A program made the translations under genes and the position numbers. Shown piece by piece: positions 53,701 to 64,000 of a stretch of DNA of 64,000 nucleotides. The notes under the pieces are model-generated. The model made no database searches. It worked only from the letters and a program-made list of their open reading frames with translations, and had not been told where the DNA came from. Numbering within the stretch: the stretch's first letter is position 1; every line of letters starts with the position of its first letter. This stretch comes from Lepidurus packardi (lineage: Eukaryota > Arthropoda > Branchiopoda > Notostraca > Triopsidae). Location: positions 6,820,001 to 6,884,000 of the forward strand of contig JAKZAN010000005.1 in the NCBI GenBank assembly GCA_023053545.1, written 5' to 3'.

Positions 53701-55063
53701 CCTTATTCAATCGTAACTGCGCTACTTTAGGAATGGCCTTGTTGGTGGTAAAACGAGTTGTGCATTCCGAGTCTCTCCCGTGTTTTGTGAGCTTTACTTT
53801 GTGATACTGTTTGATTAGAAGGGTTGGTCAAGAAATATCTCAAGGTTAATTTCTAAAGTATAAAAAGTGGCTTGGAGTAAAGGGTATAAAATAAAACGAA
53901 ATAATTGTGAGCTAGTTATGAGGTTGATATAAGGTAGAGGTCGTCCACCTTTCACAACAATTTGTTTCTTTCCGGGCGATTGTTTCAGGTAGTTGAGCAC
54001 CTTCACTTACAAAGAATCGTTTTTATTAATGTTCTTTGCACAGTTGATCGGTAGTAATATGGCGAAAGCTACGTGCCAGGAGGAAGAAAAAAGAAAAATT
54101 AGGCTTGACCAGGAATTTTGGAAGGAAAGTGGCACTTGCCTTCATCCGAAATTGCTTTGCCACTGACCGTTAGGTATTTGGAATAACACAGAAAAACCAG
54201 TTTCTTTTCCCCCACTTGCACCCCAATCTCTCTCTATAATTACCTTCGCATGATTCTCTGGGCCTGGGAAAAAGGAAAACATTATTTTAAATAGCATTGG
54301 GAGGTGCGTAGGAAGGGGAGTAAATGCAGTTTTAAGTTTTCCGGTGTTGCTTTTGTTTATTTCTAAAGGCATACGTGATGTTATGAAAGTAGCCGACCTC
54401 CGAGCTGCTCCATCTACATGAGAATATTGATTTCTGGGAGTTGTGATGCGGCTGCTGACCTTCTCTCCTTCACTCCACATTACATAAACAGAGCAAGACA
54501 AACCAAAGGCCATGTATTCTGCTTGAGATGAATATAAGGGGCTATGCTGTATAAGAAAATATAGAAGTGTTATCTCCAAGCAGCTTCGGCAACTGAAACC
54601 CCAAACCGTTTGGGGGAAAAAACATATAGTTGAGTACTTGCTGTGCTCGTGGTCGCTTTCGGTTCGGTCTGGAGTAAGTCGTGACTGACCCCGATTGACC
54701 CTTTTTGGCTTTTGGCATCTCTCGCAGCTCGCTCGCTCCCGTTCCTCCTCTTCCTCCCTTCTTTAATCTATTTCTATTGTAATGCATTGGAGCGAGAGGT
54801 TTTCCAAGTGGAGCAGTTGCCGGTGCATATAAAGAAAAAAATTAACGAAAAAAATAAGAAAAAGCTGGGCATGACCACACCGTCGCTGGAGGGCCACCTA
54901 AACTCCCAACTATAACGTGATTGTTTTTATAGAGTAGAGCTGAGGACTTGGGACGTATGCAAATGAAGTCTCTTAGGATTTCTAACCAAACGTGTAGTGT
55001 CTTATCCCTTTTAATGTAGACCTTTTTTCTTTTGTTTGTCAGGTGTGTATTCTTTGAAACGGA

Positions 55064-55870
55064 ATGGAAAGCGGGATCTTTCTTTTAAATCCATGGACAG
55101 AAGACGAAGTGCAAGCGGGGGACCTGAGCGATGATATCGGGGGAGGACATGGTACTATTGATGAGATAGTTGGATTAGGGTGATGTTTAATTAATTGAAT
55201 GGTTATTGTTTTTTATAGGAATGGGGAGCGAAAGCGTGGATAGTTCTTGCAGTGAAGGAAGGGCGGTTTCACGCTGTGGGGAAGATGACGTGGAAAGCCG
55301 TGTCGATAATAACAATGCAGAATCATCTAACGGTGGCTCAGTGCATGGGGAGAGCAGCGGGACTGGGAGCAGTAGTCGGAGAAAACGTGTTGGCTTATCA
55401 GCCCGGGAACGAAATTCCCGGCGATTGGAAAGCAATGAACGGGAACGGCTACGCATGCATAGCTTGAATGACGCTTTTGAGGTATACAAATTCGAACAAA
55501 GGGAACTGTAACGTTCTGCTTCGTTTAGGAACTAATTTTTAAGTTTCCTTTTTTTTAGCAACTTCGGTCGGTTATTCCCCATATCCAACTAGAGCGGAAG
55601 TTATCCAAAATTGAGACGCTTACGCTGGCCAAGAATTATATCATGGCGCTTACTAATGTCATTTGTGACATGCGAGGAGAGAAGCAACCGTACCAGTAAG
55701 TAGAAATGTTAGACTTGGCGTAAAGAAGTATTTCAAGAACTAAACTTGGCTTTCGTAGATTTACAGAGCAAAATAACTGTACGAGTGAGGACGAGAAGGA
55801 AGAGACCATGGAGGTGAACAATAACAGTCGATGTAGCAGTCGGGTTCGGTCCCTGAGAAAACATATATGA
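55064..55870 (+). CDS. dimm: Dimmed / MIST1 (BHLHA15) bHLH transcription factor
   Basis: Dimmed is the bHLH factor that drives the regulated secretory programme in insect peptidergic neurons; its vertebrate counterpart MIST1 does so in exocrine cells. Exons are 55064-55151, 55219-55481, 55559-55695 and 55759-55870, giving 199 aa. The first 95 residues are acidic and Ser/Gly-rich. The basic region [20 protein letters not shown] starts at about 97, and helix 2 carries [17 protein letters not shown]. Both are hallmarks of the Dimm/MIST1 group, including the NERERxRM basic motif. A short charged tail follows, without the long extension of Drosophila Dimm. The start ATG lies 22 nt after a TCAG, so an upstream untranslated exon is likely. 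AATAAA at 56086 fits a short 3' UTR. Confidence 0.9.
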
Positions 55871-56085
55871 AAGTTTTTTTCTTGTTTGGTTTCGTTTTGC
55901 GATAAAGTGCCACGCCAAGATCTGCCATGCAGATAGTTTAATTGACTCCAGAGTTTTAAACGAAGGCTTTATATTTTCACGAAGATTTCCAAAAGATTCC
56001 TATATTCAACCATTGACATGAAATCCATCCTCACATATGGGCTCGTGCTGTTTGTGATAAGCAAAGATTTATATCATTAGGGCGT

Positions 56086-56091
56086 AATAAA
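56086..56091 (+). promoter_or_regulatory. Poly(A) signal of dimmed
   Basis: AATAAA occurs 216 nt after the stop. Confidence 0.5.
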
Positions 56092-56390
56092 ACACGTTTT
56101 CCGTAAAGCTTTCTTGGCTTTTACTAAACATGAATAATTTCCGTATATTATAAACGTGACAGTATTTTCATAAAGATCGGCTGCTTCGATAACCAAAGAT
56201 TTATATAATAAAAAAAGTTTTTCGTAAAGTCTCCTGTCTTTTTTTTTTGTACATAAAGTGGGTTTTCGTAACTGCCGCATATATTGGAAAATATTTTTGT
56301 TCAATATATTAGAACGGAAACTGTGCCAAGCCATCTATTTATGGTTTTTAGAAGCCCAAGCCAAATCCGAAAAGTTTTGGTAAATTTTTG

Positions 56391-57122
56391 TGGGTAAGAG
56401 AAGATTCCCCACAGCCAAAACCTGTTTTTACTAATCCTGTAAACTCACCACAACTGCCCTCTAGTGACAATTTCCCACACGAAAATTCACCACAGTATGA
56501 TCATTTAATACTGACATAGTGGGAAACCCACCTTAAGGTAATTGGGAGGGAGGGGGGGCAAGGCTACTGGAACCAAGGTTCTATCATCGGGCAGGGCTAA
56601 CATAGGAAATACTTTGTCCAATGACGTCACGTCTTTCCTGAAAGCGCGCGGATTTTGAGACACGGGAAGCAGCAACGTTCTGTTGCTATATTCTTAATAT
56701 ATGAAATGTTTGCTCACGCTTAATAATAATACATTTGAATACAAACTAGAACTCGTTTTCACGACGTGTTCACGTTTTCTTTCTGTACAAACTACAACTC
56801 GTTTTGTGTTACAAACTACTACAACTCGTACAACTACGTCTACAATTTGACTACAAACTACAACTCGTTTTCACGATGTGTTCACGTTTTGTTTGTGAAC
56901 AGGGAGTCAGGAACGACATCTCTCCCGAAATAATAAGAAAGCATCGGGCGGGGCTAGCGTGGGGAATGGAGGAAGGCTTTCAGGCGGGTTTCCACTATGT
57001 CAGTATTAAATTATCATACTTTGGTGAATTTCGTGTGGGGAATTGTCACTAGAGGGCAGTTGTGGTGAGTTTACAGGATCAGGAAAAACAGGTTTTGGCT
57101 GTGGGGAATCTTCTCTTACCCA
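56391..57122. mobile_element. MITE-like element with ~140-bp terminal inverted repeats
   Basis: The left arm starts TGGGTAAGAGAAGATTCCCC and runs to about 56532. Its reverse complement occupies about 56982-57122 with roughly 90-95 % identity by eye. The interior contains repeated units of ACAAACTACAACTCGTTTTC and CACGTTTTGTTTGTG, and no transposase. I could not identify a target-site duplication, so the exact ends are open. It is a non-autonomous DNA element by structure. Part of its interior recurs at 61163-61370. Confidence 0.8.
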
Positions 57123-57140
57123 GCCTACCGTCGCTTTGTT

Positions 57141-57155
57141 ATGAAACAAGCGTGA
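57141..57155 (+). promoter_or_regulatory. Short upstream ORF before KLHL18
   Basis: An ATG followed by three codons and TGA lies 39 nt upstream of, and in frame with, the KLHL18 start. If transcribed it would be a minimal uORF. Transcription start is unknown, so its relevance is inferred. Confidence 0.35.
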
Positions 57156-57179
57156 ATTAATTGGTAGAATTAATTTAGT

Positions 57180-60157
57180 ATGGGAAGTGAGGAAGCTCAG
57201 GTATTTTCGCAAAATGATTTGCCCAATGCTGCATTTCCTATTATGGAAGAAATACGTCGAAGAGGCAAGTTCTGCGACGTAGTTATTAAGGTTAGTAAAA
57301 TATAATGAACAGATTAAACATCAAACGTCAATAACAAATAATACGTAAAACCTAAAAAGCTCGTATGGAACTCTTGATATTTGCTTGTAGACACAGTGCT
57401 CTTTGTATGTTAAATTTCCACGTTTGTAAAACTGGTACGTAATTCGAATTTAATTTTTCGTTCTATAGGTCGATGAAAACAGTTTTTCAGCTCACCGCAT
57501 AGTATTGTCAGCTACCATACCTTATTTCCGTGCCATGTTCACGCATGACATGATCGAAAGTCGCCTCCATGAAATCAAAGTCAACGGCATCGAACCCATG
57601 TAAACTACAGAATGTTGTGTTTATTCATACATAAGATATGTTATATATATTTCTAGTGCTATGGAAGCTCTTATTAATTTCGCCTACTCGGGAAAGATCA
57701 CTATCCATACCAGGAACGTTCACAGCCTCTTGATTGGCGCCTCGTACTTGCAGTTAGGCAACGTGAGAGACGCTTGTGCCGAATTCCTCAAATTGAGGTA
57801 CTTAAACATTACAGCTTTCATTTTTACCCAATTAAATGAATTTAAGAATTCAGCCCAGGAACGTTCTCAGTCTGCGCTCATTTGGAGATACATTAGGCTG
57901 TTGTGCTCTGACGGAAGCGACAGATACTTATTTGCAAAAAAAGTTCTCAGAAGTTTCCGTGGAAGAAGAATTTTTGGCGCTGGATGTCAACGAAGTCCAG
58001 GAGATTCTTTCTCGGGATCAGCTGCACGTAGATTCCGAAGGTTTTGTCTTCGAAGCAGTCATGCGTTGGGTCAAAAAAGACGTCGATTCACGAACTCAGC
58101 ATTTACCTCTCTTGCTCACCCGAGTTCGAATGCCTTTGCTGTCTCCCCAATTTTTAACCGACTGCGTAGCCACTGAAGAACTCATAAGAAGCTCTCATAA
58201 ATGTCGGTAAGTCTGGGAAAAAATAAACTGGAATCATATTTTCGATGCGCTTTCGTGATTTTTTTTGTTTTCTATAGGGATTTACTGGACGAAGCCAAAG
58301 ATTATCACTTGCTACCCGAACGAAGACCTCTATTACAAAGTTTCCGGGCCCGTCCTCGGTGTTGTAACGAAGTTGTCGGTCTGATTTATGCAGTTGGAGG
58401 ACTTACCAATCATGGCGATTCTTTGAGTACCGTAGAAGTCCTGGATCCGGTTATTGGTCGATGGAAATCGGCAGAAGCCATGAGCATGTTAAGAAGTCGA
58501 GTTGGTGTGGCCGTAATGCGGAATAAGTACGTATATAAAACAGATAATCTTTAATTATTGTATATTTCCCTTAGAACTTGTCATGTTTATCAACGCGCTC
58601 TCTGTGTTTCTCATTAAGGCTCCCGTATACTTTAGCTTACTGATAGAAAAAGTCGCAGATGGCACTGACAGGTTCTATTGTTTTGCGAAAGACTTGCGTA
58701 AGAAAATAAATAAACAGCCAATTGCCGGCAAAGTTTCTACGTTTATTTTGCTTCTGAAAAGTCCGATTTGTCACCACAGTTTGCTGTAGCAGCACAATGT
58801 ACCAACTCAAGTCGTCAAGCTTTCGGAACAAGATTTCTCGAAAACGGCATGTCAGATTTGATAACTATCTAAAACAAAAATTTTCTTTTGTTAGCAGCTA
58901 GTGCACACCCGAAGGACAGATTTTTAGGTAACGTATTTCTCATAGTTGCAAACTTCATTTGCATATTGCTAATTAACTACTCACTGGGAAAAATCATGCT
59001 TTGATTGTGCACTACATGTGAGCAAACTCAAGAGCCTTGTAAAAAGAATTTTTGCATGAAATGCACTGGTTTTCTCAAAAAATGTTCCGAAGTCCCCCAT
59101 GCTAACCGCCTGCACCGAGCTAAGGTATACGGGAGCCTTAATTTGCCAATTTTTTGAATTAGTACTTCTCTAAGCTTTGTAAATTTAATTCCTACGTTTC
59201 AATTACAAAAAGAAAATTAGACGTGTTTTACACAGGTTATACGCCATTGGAGGTTACAATGGAACGGAGCGATTAGCTACCGTGGAAGTATTTGATGTAA
59301 AACTGAAAGTCTGGACCCGAGCAGCCCCTATGAATTTCAAGCGAAGGTAGAAACCAAAAACCTAGTAGTTTCTTGAAAAAGCACGGAAATAAATGTAAAC
59401 TTTTGTGCATAGTGCTGTGGGAGCTGCGGCATTAAATGACCAGCATTTATTTGTGATTGGAGGATACGATGGCGTAACGTCGTTGAATACGGTGGAGAAG
59501 TATGACGCAATTCGGGATAGTTGGTCCTTGGTTGGAAGCATGCTAAAACATCGTAGTGCGGCAGGCGTGGTCGCTTTTGAAGAATGTGTATACGCTCTAG
59601 GTAACATTCTCCTTTTAGTTAAAGAAGTGGTCCTTATACTTTGACGTTTTTATCGATAATAAATTTTCGATTTTGCATCTTTTAGGTGGTCATGATGGAC
59701 TTAGCATATTCGATTCGGTCGAGAAATATGATCCCTGCACAGGTCAATGGACTTTATTCACCCCGATGCAGTCTAAACGTTGTAGACTGGGCGTGGCCGT
59801 CTTAGGCGGGAAGGTGTATGTCTGTGGAGGCTACGATGGAGCCACGTTTCTTCGTTCCGTCGAAGTATTGGACCCAGTCACCAAAAAGTAGAAAACATAT
59901 TTGTATTCTGTTCTGCATTAATTTGTATTGACCTTATAATACTTTATAGGTGGAGTTATGTCTGTCCAATGAACGTCGCTCGAAGTCGAGTGGCTTTGGC
60001 AGCGAATATGGGTAAATTATTCGCCATTGGTGGCTATGACGGAGTTTCGAATCTAAGTACCGTAGAAATGTACGATCCCGAGATCAACACGTGGATCTTT
60101 GCTCCTCCCATGATTGCCCATTCGGGCGGTGTGGGCGTGGGAGTTATGCCTATATAA
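57180..60157 (+). CDS. KLHL18: KLHL18, BTB-BACK-Kelch CUL3 adaptor
   Basis: KLHL18 is a substrate adaptor of CUL3 ubiquitin ligases; the human protein acts on Aurora A and UNC119. Exons are 57180-57290, 57469-57599, 57657-57797, 57847-58206, 58278-58526, 59236-59346, 59413-59600, 59686-59887 and 59950-60157, giving 566 aa against 574 in human. The BTB domain covers about 20-130 ([35 protein letters not shown]), then the BACK domain with [20 protein letters not shown] at about 170-245, then [20 protein letters not shown] and six Kelch blades with GG-Y pairs ([42 protein letters not shown]). It ends [10 protein letters not shown], like human KLHL18. The long fifth intron contains a TTAA-flanked MITE. 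Intron 3 is only 49 bp. The start is the first ATG that gives the conserved N-terminus. Confidence 0.96.
58614..59141. mobile_element. TTAA-flanked MITE in KLHL18 intron 5
   Basis: TTAA is followed by GGCTCCCGTATACTTTAGCT, and about 500 bp later AGCTAAGGTATACGGGAGCC is followed by TTAA. These are 20-bp inverted repeats with one mismatch, flanked by the TTAA target typical of piggyBac-superfamily insertions. There is no coding capacity inside. It explains why this intron is 709 bp when the gene's other introns are 49-178 bp. Confidence 0.8.
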
Positions 60158-60184
60158 CTGGCAGAACGAAAGTTGATACAACCA

Positions 60185-60190
60185 AATAAA
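60185..60190 (+). promoter_or_regulatory. Poly(A) signal of KLHL18
   Basis: AATAAA lies 28 nt after the stop codon. Confidence 0.6.
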
Positions 60191-60296
60191 TTTTCAATCG
60201 TTAAATTTTTTTTTCGCTTCCAAGACTTAATGTAATTAGAATGACGCATACAGTGAAACCTTTTCTGGGTTAACACATGAATTTTTTTTTTTTTTT

Positions 60297-61099
60297 CTAC
60301 AACACTCCTTGTTCTTCGTAGAACTCTTGAGCTTTGGGGTGCAGGGGCCGTCCTTGAGCAGCAGCCATTTCCAGCGCAGCTAATAACTTGTACGTGCTGA
60401 TGTAAGGGAGTGTGTGCTCGACGATGAAGCGGCGAACTTCGTTCAATATCTCTTCAAGTTGGTCACCACATTGCATAAACATATCCTCTCCATTTAGCCG
60501 CAACTGTATAAGAAATACACAGTACTTAAATGTTCCACCAAGAAAAAGTATGTATAATTACAAGTTTGCATAAGAGGTCCATTTCTTCTGCATCCATACG
60601 TCCTTTTCTGAGCTCTTGCAAACTCGTAGCTAGTGCTTCTGCTAGAGCTTTAATTGGTGTATTATAAGCTAAACGTAGATAATGAACACACTGGCTCAAA
60701 AAGTTCACGCCCCCTATATAGCGACTTTATAGGGATTTCCGGATTGGTGATATTAATAGTGTCAATCTAAAAAAAGAATAACATTTAATTTAGAGCTTAA
60801 CTTTATGTATAGCGTATACCTGGCTGATTATGTCTTCAATATCTTCGGTGATGGTGTCGTTACTAGCCTCAGTATCGCCGTCCTCGTGGTCATAGTTTGA
60901 AGATCCACTGGAAAGAAAAGGAGGTGTCCCAGCCAGCCTGTCTCTACCACTAATCTGCTGAATTGAAAATAAGTAATTTTTTAGTTATATATAAATTCGG
61001 GATAAATACTTCGTCTGAAATCCGGTCTACAACGTAGGTTGTATTTAAAGCAGCAGTCATCGTAGATGGGCGAGCTGTAATGGCTTCTTTGCCACGATT
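60297..61099 (-). CDS. MIF4G-like protein (PAIP1/MIF4GD type), 5' end unresolved
   Basis: Exons on the minus strand: 61099-61010, 60957-60820, about 60765-60562 and 60503-60297. The last two encode a helical stretch, NFLSQCVHYLRLAYNTPIKA through LCKLLRLNGEDMFMQC, then EEILNEVRRFIVEHTLPYIS and KLLAALEMAAAQGRPLHP. Its spacing resembles the second half of MIF4G domains in MIF4GD, CTIF and PAIP1, which bind translation factors; this assignment rests on remembered patterns. The first two exons are acidic and disordered (YDHEDGDTEASNDTITEDIE). The first half of the domain is not found. The exon at 60562-60765 opens in one frame (IDTINITNPEIPIKSLYR) but the conserved part reads in another; the frame changes at a run of five C (60710-60714), so an indel, a sequencing error or a missed splice is likely. 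Upstream of 61099 the next donor lies at 61159, and the exon it would end is transposon sequence. Confidence 0.45.
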
Positions 61100-61162
61100 C
61101 TAAGGAGAAGAAACATTTTCTTTTATTTAATTTTTCACAATCAAGCTGAAAAATTTACCTGG

Positions 61163-61370
61163 GTGTTACAAACTACTACAACTCGTACAACTACCTCTAC
61201 AATTTGACTACAAACTACAATTCGTTTAAATTTGAATACAAACTACAACTCGTTTTCACGATGTGTTCACGTTTTGTTTGTGTATAGGGAGTCAGGAACG
61301 ACATCCCTCCCGAAATAAGAACAAAGCATCGGGCGGGGCTAGCGTGGGGAGTGGAGGAAGGCTTTAAGGC
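61163..61370. mobile_element. Fragment of the 56.4-57.1 kb MITE
   Basis: About 205 bp match the interior of the upstream element at 56806-56980: TGTTACAAACTACTACAACT, GATGTGTTCACGTTTTG, GGGAGTCAGGAACGACATC and GCATCGGGCGGGGCTAGCGT are all shared. Neither long inverted repeat is present. The left edge coincides with a possible splice donor (CAG/GTAAAT on the minus strand) of the MIF4G-like gene. Confidence 0.8.
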
Positions 61371-62644
61371 CACGGTGTGGTGTAAGTAGTTGACTATTTT
61401 CCGTCAAAAGATGTCGCTGGCATAGACCCCTATATCCTGAGAATGCTACAAATAAATATGTACCTATGACTAATTTCTCGCACTAGAGGTCTGCACACAA
61501 TAATTAGGGTAAAGTATGGGGTAAAGGGAAAAGGTCAGCTTATGCTAAGGAACTTCCTCCCTATGTTCGCTTGAGAATGGGAGGGAATACCAATTTAACT
61601 GATAATCCAATTTGCATGCGCTAGACGTGTAAGTATTTAGAAATGGCGAAATAAACAATTATATTTTCTTAGAAAATTGTCATTACCATTCTTTATGGTC
61701 AAGGTTGACACCGTCGTTTTATGTATAAAATACCAATGGAAGGGATAATCCAATTTCCAAGCTTTAGAAGTGTACTTAGAAATTCCGAACTAAATAATAC
61801 TATTTTCCTAGAAAATTGCCATTACCGTGCTTTACACTCAAGGTTACCACCCATCTTATCGCTCGTCTTAGCGATCACTGTTTATATTCTAGCTCTAGTC
61901 AACTAAGAGCCTTCGAAGATCTTGCTCTTTTGGGCTTTCGTTCGAAATGTTGATGACCGGGTTAAAATTGCCATGTTAAACTGCTATGGCCCTGCTGAAA
62001 AGTGTAATGCACGCTGATGATCATCTTGATGCCGATAGGTCATTGATCGCTAAATTACATCTTGCAATAGTTTTTCCTGCTTGGCCCCAGCGTGAAACTC
62101 TGGAATGTAAAATAAGTTACTGAATATTTTAGCTTTTAGACATGAATCAGTCAAAGGAAGTAACCAATAAAATAGATTCCAAATTATTGAGGATCAGTAT
62201 TTTGCAACAACCTTCACTTTCGATCTCAAATTCACTACAACAACAAGCTTTGATTATATCCCAACGGAATAACTGGAAACGCATAATTTTTCTACTGAGG
62301 GGAATTCAATATTTCTCAAAACTGAAGGACTTTTTAATTTGTAGTGTTTGTGTAATTTGCCAAAATGCGATTTCAAAGGACATTCACTTTTACTATTTCA
62401 CTAACTTTTCGGAATATTGTTATGAAACTTTGACTAGAACGCATTCCGTAATCAGAGATCAGCATCAGCGGTTCTTGATTTCGGTGTTACCAATTTCTTG
62501 AATAGTTTCAAACATTATAGCATTGTAGTTGATCATTTAAAACGACAACGAAAAAGTTCATTACTGCGTTCGTGAGTCGTACAAACATTGAGTGGCGCAA
62601 GTTATTACGTTATTTGTTTTTTGCATCGGTACTACTGACTGAAA
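61371..62644. other. Intergenic stretch with a two-copy repeat
   Basis: Two imperfect tandem copies of a unit of about 143 bp lie at about 61580-61720 and 61725-61865. Both carry ATAATCCAATTT and a TAGAAAATTG[TC]CATTACC core. The rest is AT-rich. It may include the left end of the Mutator-like element, but I could not pick out its terminal repeat. The open frame 62142-62501 has no conserved look. Confidence 0.55.
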
Positions 62645-64000
62645 ATGGCAAGAAAAAAAATACTGTCATCCTGTAGCAAACAGAAACTGCGAGGCGTTGC
62701 TTTGAAGAACCGAAGAGAAAAGCTTTGCCAAGAACACCCAGCAGATCCAGATGAAGTATCGCCAGGTGAAAGTTTAAAATTACAAACTTCTTGTACTGTA
62801 AGTTCCAGACCTGCTATAGAATCAGTTTCCATTGAGCCTATAGCTAGCACTAGCTCCGTTGTTTCCAATAGCTTTGCTAGTTTAGATCTCCTTGACAAAG
62901 AAACGAACTGTCTCGAAGATGACGAAATTTCACGCATTCTTAAAGAACAGACAGAAATTGATGCTGTAGAACTTAACATTGAACCTGTTTGGTATTCGCA
63001 ACCAAAAATGAAGAAAGAAGTTGACGGACTTTGATTAGTAAATGTTTGCCATTTCTTGTCAGGGCACAATAAGATTTTTGAACACTACGATATTTGTCGC
63101 TCACCCATTCCTTTCCAAAAGGAAGTTAAGAAAGGTTTTTGGAGCAGTTTTGCTTTCAAATGTGAGAAATGCCAGGATAATATTTTTATAACAACTGACC
63201 AGGTTTCTCCATATGCGCATGTAAGGCCTACCCAAAAGAACATTTCGCCGCATGCTGCACGCTTGAGGTCAGATAAAGTTCAGGCTCTGTCCGTCAACAC
63301 AAAAATTGCAATGGGAATTATGCAAATTGGTGCAGCCCATAACCACTTAGAAGAATTCATGGCAACCGTTGGCGTTCCTTCAATGAACCGCAACTCATTT
63401 ATTGAACAGGAACGTAAAGTTGGGAAAATATGGGAGAAAGAGGCAAAGCTAGAAATAGAAAATGCAGGGAAGGAAGAACGTGAATCGGCTGAACGGGCTG
63501 AACAAATCGACGAAGACAACACGCCGTACATAACCGTAATTGGCGATGGTGGGTGGTCTCAAAGGAGCCACGGCACCAGGTATACAGCCAAGTCAGGTGT
63601 GGGCGTAATCATTGGTGCGCGGACCAAGAAAATATTGCATGTAGGAGTTCGTAACAAATATTGTTCCATTTGTCAACAAGCTAAGAACAAACAAGTGGAT
63701 CCTCGCCCCCACGAATGTTTCAAAAACTGGGACGGTCCGTCTACAGCAATGGAAAGCTCCATTATTGTAGATGGTTTTAGAGATGCTGAAGACAAGCACG
63801 GCTTGCGCTATCGAACGTTTATTGGTGACGGGGACTCTTCGACCCATAATGCTATCCTCGCTAATACTCCTCGCACTCAGAAAACCGTCCGCAAGCTTGA
63901 GTGTGCAAATCATGTAATGAAAAATTTCACGAAAGCTCGGTATAAACTTCAGGGCAAAACCCCTGCCAATAAGAAAATTTTGACCCCTCTTTTGATACGT
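62645..64000 (+). pseudogene. Mutator-like transposase, in-frame stop, cut by window end
   Basis: The frame opens with MARKKILSSCSKQKLRGVAL and runs to TGA at 63032-63034, then continues in the same frame without another stop to the window end. The downstream part has features of Mutator-like transposases common in animal genomes: a Cys pair (FKCEKCQ), a DDE-type segment ITVIGDGGWSQRSHG, a GVRNKYCSICQQA zinc-binding motif and a second acidic motif TFIGDGDSSTHNAI, then LECANHVMKNF. The context suggests TGA replaced an Arg CGA codon (a C-to-T change). A 25-bp intron would be too short to remove it. The third catalytic residue and the C-terminus are beyond the window. The element was probably mobile once, and this copy is likely inactive. 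Confidence 0.85.

Larger units (their letters stand above)
55871..57179. other. Spacer between dimmed and KLHL18, mostly transposon-derived
   Basis: The first 220 bp carry the dimmed poly(A) signal and a two-copy direct repeat (AAAGATTTATAT ... CGTAAAG near 56063 and 56194). The rest is the inverted-repeat element at 56391-57122. Only 57 bp separate that element from the KLHL18 start codon. Confidence 0.7.

Noticed and set aside
62142-62501. 119-aa plus-strand open frame before the transposase
   Set aside because: It is AT-rich with low-complexity Ser/Gln/Leu composition and no link to the transposase frame. Chance is likelier than a second element gene.
63035-63059. 25-bp intron (GTAAAT...TTGTCAG) that would remove part of the transposase break
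   Set aside because: It is shorter than any intron seen here and would not remove the TGA, which lies before it. An in-frame stop is simpler.

Overview
The window is genomic DNA from an animal, almost certainly an arthropod. Coding sequence is split by GT-AG introns that are mostly 49-75 bp long, and the content includes a long chitinase with peritrophin-type chitin-binding domains, a netrin, a Dimmed/MIST1-type bHLH factor, several MITE-like elements, microsatellites and a Mutator-like transposase. Base composition and the small introns would suit a compact arthropod genome (a small crustacean is one guess), but nothing seen here fixes the species. No bacterial, phage or CRISPR features are present.

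Layout from left to right. 1-11655 (+): the 3' half of a netrin gene, with the second and third laminin-type EGF modules and the NTR domain; its 5' exons lie outside the window. 11656-16429: gene-free, with small hairpins. 16430-17891 (+): SERHL/kraken-type alpha/beta hydrolase, 4 exons. 19687-21501 (-): single-pass LRR membrane protein, 6 exons. 21502-27230: gene-free, with a dispersed repeat, a 136-bp foldback and a 28-bp palindrome. 27231-32119 (-): multidomain GH18 chitinase, 16 exons, 1174 aa. 32120-36649: gene-free. 36650-42318: a tight housekeeping cluster of UTP6 (+), a PIGBOS1-like microprotein (-) and PARN (+); the last two are head to head 229 bp apart. 42319-55063: a 12.7-kb gene desert with long microsatellites and a nested palindrome. 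55064-55870 (+): dimmed. 55871-57179: a 732-bp element with about 140-bp terminal inverted repeats. 57180-60157 (+): KLHL18, carrying a TTAA-flanked MITE in its fifth intron. 60297-61099 (-): a MIF4G-like protein whose 5' end runs into a fragment of the same element that sits upstream of KLHL18. 62645-64000 (+): a Mutator-like transposase broken by an in-frame TGA and cut by the window end.

I joined exons by hand at GT/AG sites and checked that the reading phase carried through each junction. Six gene models (SERHL-like, LRR protein, chitinase, UTP6, PARN, KLHL18) and dimmed close as complete open frames. The genes do not form a pathway. UTP6 and PARN both act in RNA biology (rRNA processing and poly(A) removal), but that proximity may be chance. 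I did not find a clear new biological system. The most interesting items are the invertebrate PIGBOS1-like microprotein with a duplicated tail beside it, and the transposon pieces lying against the 5' ends of two neighbouring genes.
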